Below are positions 62,025-64,000 of a stretch of DNA of 64,000 bases, one piece after another. Under the pieces are notes generated by a model. That model was not told where the DNA came from and did no database searches. It saw only the letters and a list, made by a program, of their open reading frames with translations. This DNA is from UBA6627 sp965248675 (lineage in GTDB: Bacteria > Chloroflexota > Dehalococcoidia > UBA2979), in NCBI GenBank assembly GCA_965248675.1, contig CBDFJZ010000008.1, forward strand, positions 186,001-250,000. Reading direction: 5' to 3'. The translations under genes were made by a program, and so were the position numbers. Every line of letters begins with the position of its first letter. Position 1 is the stretch's first letter.

Positions 62025-62767
62025 GCGCCCCGATTCACCCTCGGATCGTCGCCGCGACGGCGGCCCGGGTGCTGCAGCAGTTCCGACGCGACCGCCGCAC
62101 GGTGGCGCTGGTGCTGCTGGTGCCGCCGCTGCTGCTCGCGCTGCTTAAGTACGTCTTCGACGAACAACCCCAGGTGTTCCAGCGGATCGGGCCGCCGCTG
62201 GTGGGGCTGTTTCCGCTGATCTTGATGTTCATCATCACCTCGATCGCCATGCTGCGGGAGCGCACGAACGGCACGCTGGAGCGGCTGATGTCGATGCCAC
62301 TGGCGAAGCTGGACCTGCTGCTCGGCTACGGCCTGGCGTTCGCCGCGGTCGCGGGCGTCCAGGCGGTCGTGACCTCGGCGGTGGCGTTTGGCCCGCTGGG
62401 CCTGGAGACCGCCGGACCGGTGTGGGTCGTGGGTTTGCTGGCGGTGATGAACGCGATCCTCGGGATGTCGTTGGGGCTGCTGGTGAGCGCGTTCGCGAAG
62501 AGCGAGTTCCAGGCCGTGCAGTTCATGCCGGCGGTGATCATGCCGCAGATGTTCCTGGTCGGTCTGTTCGCGCCTCGGGAGCGGATGGTGGCGCCGCTCG
62601 AGGCCGCCTCGAACGTCCTGCCGCTGACCTACGCGTACGAGGCGCTCACGAAGGCCGCAGCTGACGACCTCGACGGGCGGTTCTGGGTCGACGTGGGCGT
62701 CGGCGCGGGATCGGTCGTGCTGGCGTTGGTCCTCGGGGCGATGACGTTGAAGCGCCGGACGCCGTAG
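62021..62767 (+). CDS. ABC-2 type transporter permease
   Basis: 248 residues. Six membrane helices; 'LVPPLLLALLKYVFDEQPQVFQRIGPPLVGLFPLILMFIITSIAMLRERTNGTLERLMSMPLAKLDLLLGYGL' is the ABC2_membrane core and 'YAYEALTK' the last cytoplasmic segment. With the ATPase it forms a DrrAB/NatAB-like exporter, probably of a drug, lipid or antibiotic-like compound. GTG start at 62021 overlaps the ATPase stop. Confidence 0.9.
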   Translation: MSAPIHPRIVAATAARVLQQFRRDRRTVALVLLVPPLLLALLKYVFDEQPQVFQRIGPPLVGLFPLILMFIITSIAMLRERTNGTLERLMSMPLAKLDLLLGYGLAFAAVAGVQAVVTSAVAFGPLGLETAGPVWVVGLLAVMNAILGMSLGLLVSAFAKSEFQAVQFMPAVIMPQMFLVGLFAPRERMVAPLEAASNVLPLTYAYEALTKAAADDLDGRFWVDVGVGAGSVVLALVLGAMTLKRRTP

Positions 62768-62774
62768 CGCACGA

Positions 62775-62835
62775 CGTCACGAATGCACTGCTACTCCGAG
62801 CGGACGCGGCCCTCGGCCTTGCAGCCGGCCTGCTG
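62775..62835. repeat. 61-bp copy of the selenoprotein gene 3' end (left copy)
   Basis: From CGTCACGAATGC to GGCCTGCTG. It is roughly 85 percent identical by eye to 63352-63412, in the same orientation, 577 bp apart. In the right copy this segment spans the stop and the last codons of the GrdB-like gene (encoding ...KGEGRVRSE). The left copy also encodes GRVRSE on the minus strand, at the end of the short frame 62791-62988. Confidence 0.6.
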
Positions 62836-62988
62836 GACGCGCGCGAGACGACGCACGGCACGGCAGAACTGGCGGTACAGCTCGACATCGATCCTGTCGC
62901 AGTCGAGGACGGCGCTCGCCGGTTGTTCGAGTCTCGGAATGGGCGCCTTAGGTGACAGCAGAACCACGCGCGCAGGCTTACGTGACAT
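62791..62988 (-). CDS. possible small protein (65 aa) ending in the duplicated GRVRSE tail
   Basis: ATG 62988; 'MSRKPARVVLLSPKAP' then PIPRLEQPASAVLDCDRIDVELYRQFCRAVRRLARVQQAG and the duplicated end KAEGRVRSE. Sequence is basic and reads as protein-like rather than low-complexity, but the last 18 codons come from the duplicated 61-bp segment. Low confidence; it could be a fragment only. Confidence 0.3.
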   Translation of the reverse strand: MSRKPARVVLLSPKAPIPRLEQPASAVLDCDRIDVELYRQFCRAVRRLARVQQAGCKAEGRVRSE

Positions 62989-63109
62989 CGCCCCAGATGA
63001 AGCCGTGCAAGCATTGCGGCCTTCCCGCGCTGACTCCCGACTCCGCCGAGACCGTAACCATCCCCCCTCATGGCACGTGCGCGCAGCCTCCACCCCCTAT
63101 CCTCGAGCT

Positions 63110-63277
63110 ATGAATAACCCACTCCCAATCGGTGTCGGTGTCGCGTTCGGAATAATCATTGGCGCGGTGGTGTTCGCTGTGACTGAGAACCTCGTGTGGA
63201 TCGCGCTCGGTGTGCCCTTCGGTGCCGCGATCGGTGCCGCAGCTCAACGGCTGGGCTACGGACGAGGGCGCCAGTAG
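63110..63277 (+). CDS. small two-helix membrane protein (55 aa)
   Basis: ATG 63110. 'LPIGVGVAFGIIIGAVVFAVT' and 'NLVWIALGVPFGAAIGAAAQ' are two hydrophobic helices with GxxxG-like contacts, separated by a short loop, and a basic tail RLGYGRGRQ. Matches the glycine-zipper-type small membrane proteins common near bacterial transporters. Function unknown. Lies between the two 61-bp repeat copies. Confidence 0.6.
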   Translation: MNNPLPIGVGVAFGIIIGAVVFAVTENLVWIALGVPFGAAIGAAAQRLGYGRGRQ

Positions 63278-63351
63278 CGAGCACGTCGCGAACGGACGGA
63301 CAGGGATCGCGCCACCGATCGGGACCGCCAACGCCCCCACCAAAGATCCGG

Positions 63352-63412
63352 CGTCACGAACGCAGGGCTACTCGGAGCGGACGCGGCCCTCGCCTTTGCG
63401 GCGGGCCTGCTG
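63352..63412. repeat. 61-bp direct repeat (right copy), spanning the selenoprotein gene stop
   Basis: Partner of 62775-62835; spans the stop codon (63368) and the last 15 codons of the GrdB-like gene. Because the gene is intact here, this is the source copy. Confidence 0.6.
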
Positions 63413-64000
63413 TTTCTTGCGGATCTCGCCCGCGCGGCGTAGCAGGTCGCGGTTGGAGTCGTCGACGCGCATGTAGCCGGCGCGCCAACCGTCATCACCC
63501 CAGCCGAACGGCGTCTGCACGGTCGTCCGAGGGAACGCGGCGCCTTCGAGGAGATCGAGCGCCATGCCGGTGATCGCCTGCTGCATCTCCACGTCGTAAG
63601 GCTTGCCGGTCGGGTTGCCGAGCGGGAAGTCGGTGAAGAGAAACCTCGGCACCGCGGCCTGCTCGACGATGTCGCGCGCGGAGCCGCAGATCACCGTCGG
63701 GATGCCGTTCGCCTCGAGGTGTCGCGCGGCCAGACTCACGGTCTGGTGGCAGACCGGTCAGAGCGGGACCAGCATCGCGACCTCGACGCCATCTTCGCGC
63801 ATCAGCTCGAGGAGGCGCGGCGCGTCGCTCTCGTTCGTACGGCGCTGGCTGTACTCGGTCGGGATGCCGTAGAAGCGCGGCGAGAGGCTGCCGATGCGGC
63901 CCGCCTCGACGAGTTCTCTCAACCGGTGGACCGGGAAGAACGAGTCGAGGTCGTTGGTGTGCGTCGCCTCCTTGTCCCACGAGCGGTTCTGCGTGAAGAG
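63368..64000 (-). CDS. GrdB/PrdB-like selenoprotein reductase (glycine/sarcosine/betaine/D-proline reductase family B component), 5' truncated by window edge
   Basis: Continuous frame from the edge to TGA-free stop at 63368, 211 residues visible if TGA 63758-63760 is decoded as selenocysteine. Before it: FFPVHRLRELVEAGRIGSLSPRFYGIPTEYSQRR and 'LMREDGVEVAMLVPL'. Then U-P-V-C-H-Q-T-V-S-L-A-A-R, followed by LEANGIPTVICGSARDIVEQ and FLFTDFPLGNPTGKPYD. The U-P-V-C motif and the TDFPLGNP segment are those of the family, in which the Sec attacks the substrate. Annotation software would split this into two proteins. N-terminus lies outside the window. SECIS-like hairpin at 63730-63746. Confidence 0.85.
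63730..63760 (-). promoter_or_regulatory. bacterial SECIS-like element after Sec UGA
   Basis: On the minus strand the UGA (63760-63758) is followed by 11 bases, then a perfect 6-bp stem CCAGAC/GTCTGG closing the 5-base loop CGTGA (63746 to 63730). The loop begins 18 bases after the UGA and has G in its second position, as expected of bacterial SECIS elements recognised by SelB. Supports selenocysteine insertion over termination. Confidence 0.6.

Noticed and set aside
62905..62955. tRNA-like GTTCGAGTC stretch
   Set aside because: No acceptor or D-arm pairing could be drawn around it; no tRNA is claimed anywhere in the window.
1..64000. CRISPR array, prophage or transposase
   Set aside because: No regularly spaced repeats, integrase, capsid or transposase-like sequence seen on either strand.

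Overview
GC-rich bacterial chromosome segment, densely packed and with long antisense open frames that are mostly compositional shadows. The gene content suggests an aerobic, heterotrophic member of the Chloroflexota (Dehalococcoidia-like): a BKACE-type cleavage enzyme, family I and family III CoA transferases, two luciferase-like (LLM) oxidoreductases, a DUF3179 lipoprotein, a copper amine oxidase, a DUF35/thiolase pair, an EF-Tu-domain-II miniprotein and a GrdB-like selenoprotein. The taxonomic call is inference; no rRNA, tRNA or ribosomal protein gene is visible. There is no CRISPR array, prophage or insertion sequence that I can support.

Layout. 0.1-4.5 kb: methyltransferase, SRPBCC gene (frameshifted), SRAP/YedK protein, amidoligase remnant, BKACE enzyme, alpha/beta hydrolase. 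4.7-12.6 kb: a minus-strand catabolic run (Ldh-type dehydrogenase, two-domain CaiB/BaiF CoA transferase, NHL beta-propeller, SctA/SctB-like CoA transferase, small hypothetical, LLM oxidoreductase), facing a plus-strand run (PEP-mutase/isocitrate lyase family enzyme, MFS transporter, methyltransferase, F420-type LLM oxidoreductase). 17-24.6 kb: serine hydrolase, a membrane-anchored PEBP-domain protein broken by a 4-bp tandem duplication, PLP aminotransferase, a small repeat-containing membrane protein, an HTH regulator and a divergently transcribed acyl-CoA-dehydrogenase-fold enzyme with a clear promoter. 24.5-28.2 kb: copper amine oxidase with a truncated 3' copy beside an HDOD gene. 28.3-33.9 kb: interrupted cation transporter, diguanylate cyclase, secreted matrixin-like protease, esterase, coaE. 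34-38.6 kb: amidase with small partner and two MFS transporters. 39-43.7 kb: Crp/Fnr regulator, NarL-type response regulator, MEDS sensor and histidine kinase. 43.9-48.1 kb: MurJ, ThDP enzyme, Rieske protein. 49-57.6 kb: DUF35 plus thiolase-like pair, enoyl-CoA hydratase, DUF3179 lipoprotein, Baeyer-Villiger monooxygenase, cupin, phosphoesterase. 57.7-64 kb: GGDEF-EAL protein, spermidine-synthase-like protein, cupin, ABC exporter and a truncated selenoprotein gene at the right edge.

Most notable: the gene running off the right edge reads straight through a TGA at 63758-63760 placed exactly at the U-P-x-C motif of GrdB-type selenoprotein reductases, and the bases after it can form a bacterial SECIS-like hairpin. 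A second in-frame TGA, in the C-terminus of the thiolase-like protein at 50238-50240, also has a SECIS-like hairpin but is more likely a nonsense change or an error.

The second theme is gene breakage. At least seven genes carry indel frameshifts, several in short homopolymers, and one carries an in-frame amber. This could be real gene decay or a draft/metagenome assembly with indel errors; the sequence alone cannot separate the two. True rearrangement scars also occur: a deletion that beheaded two head-to-head genes near 24.92 kb, a duplicated 61-bp gene 3' end at 62.8/63.4 kb, and an orphan carboxyltransferase tail at 51.5 kb.
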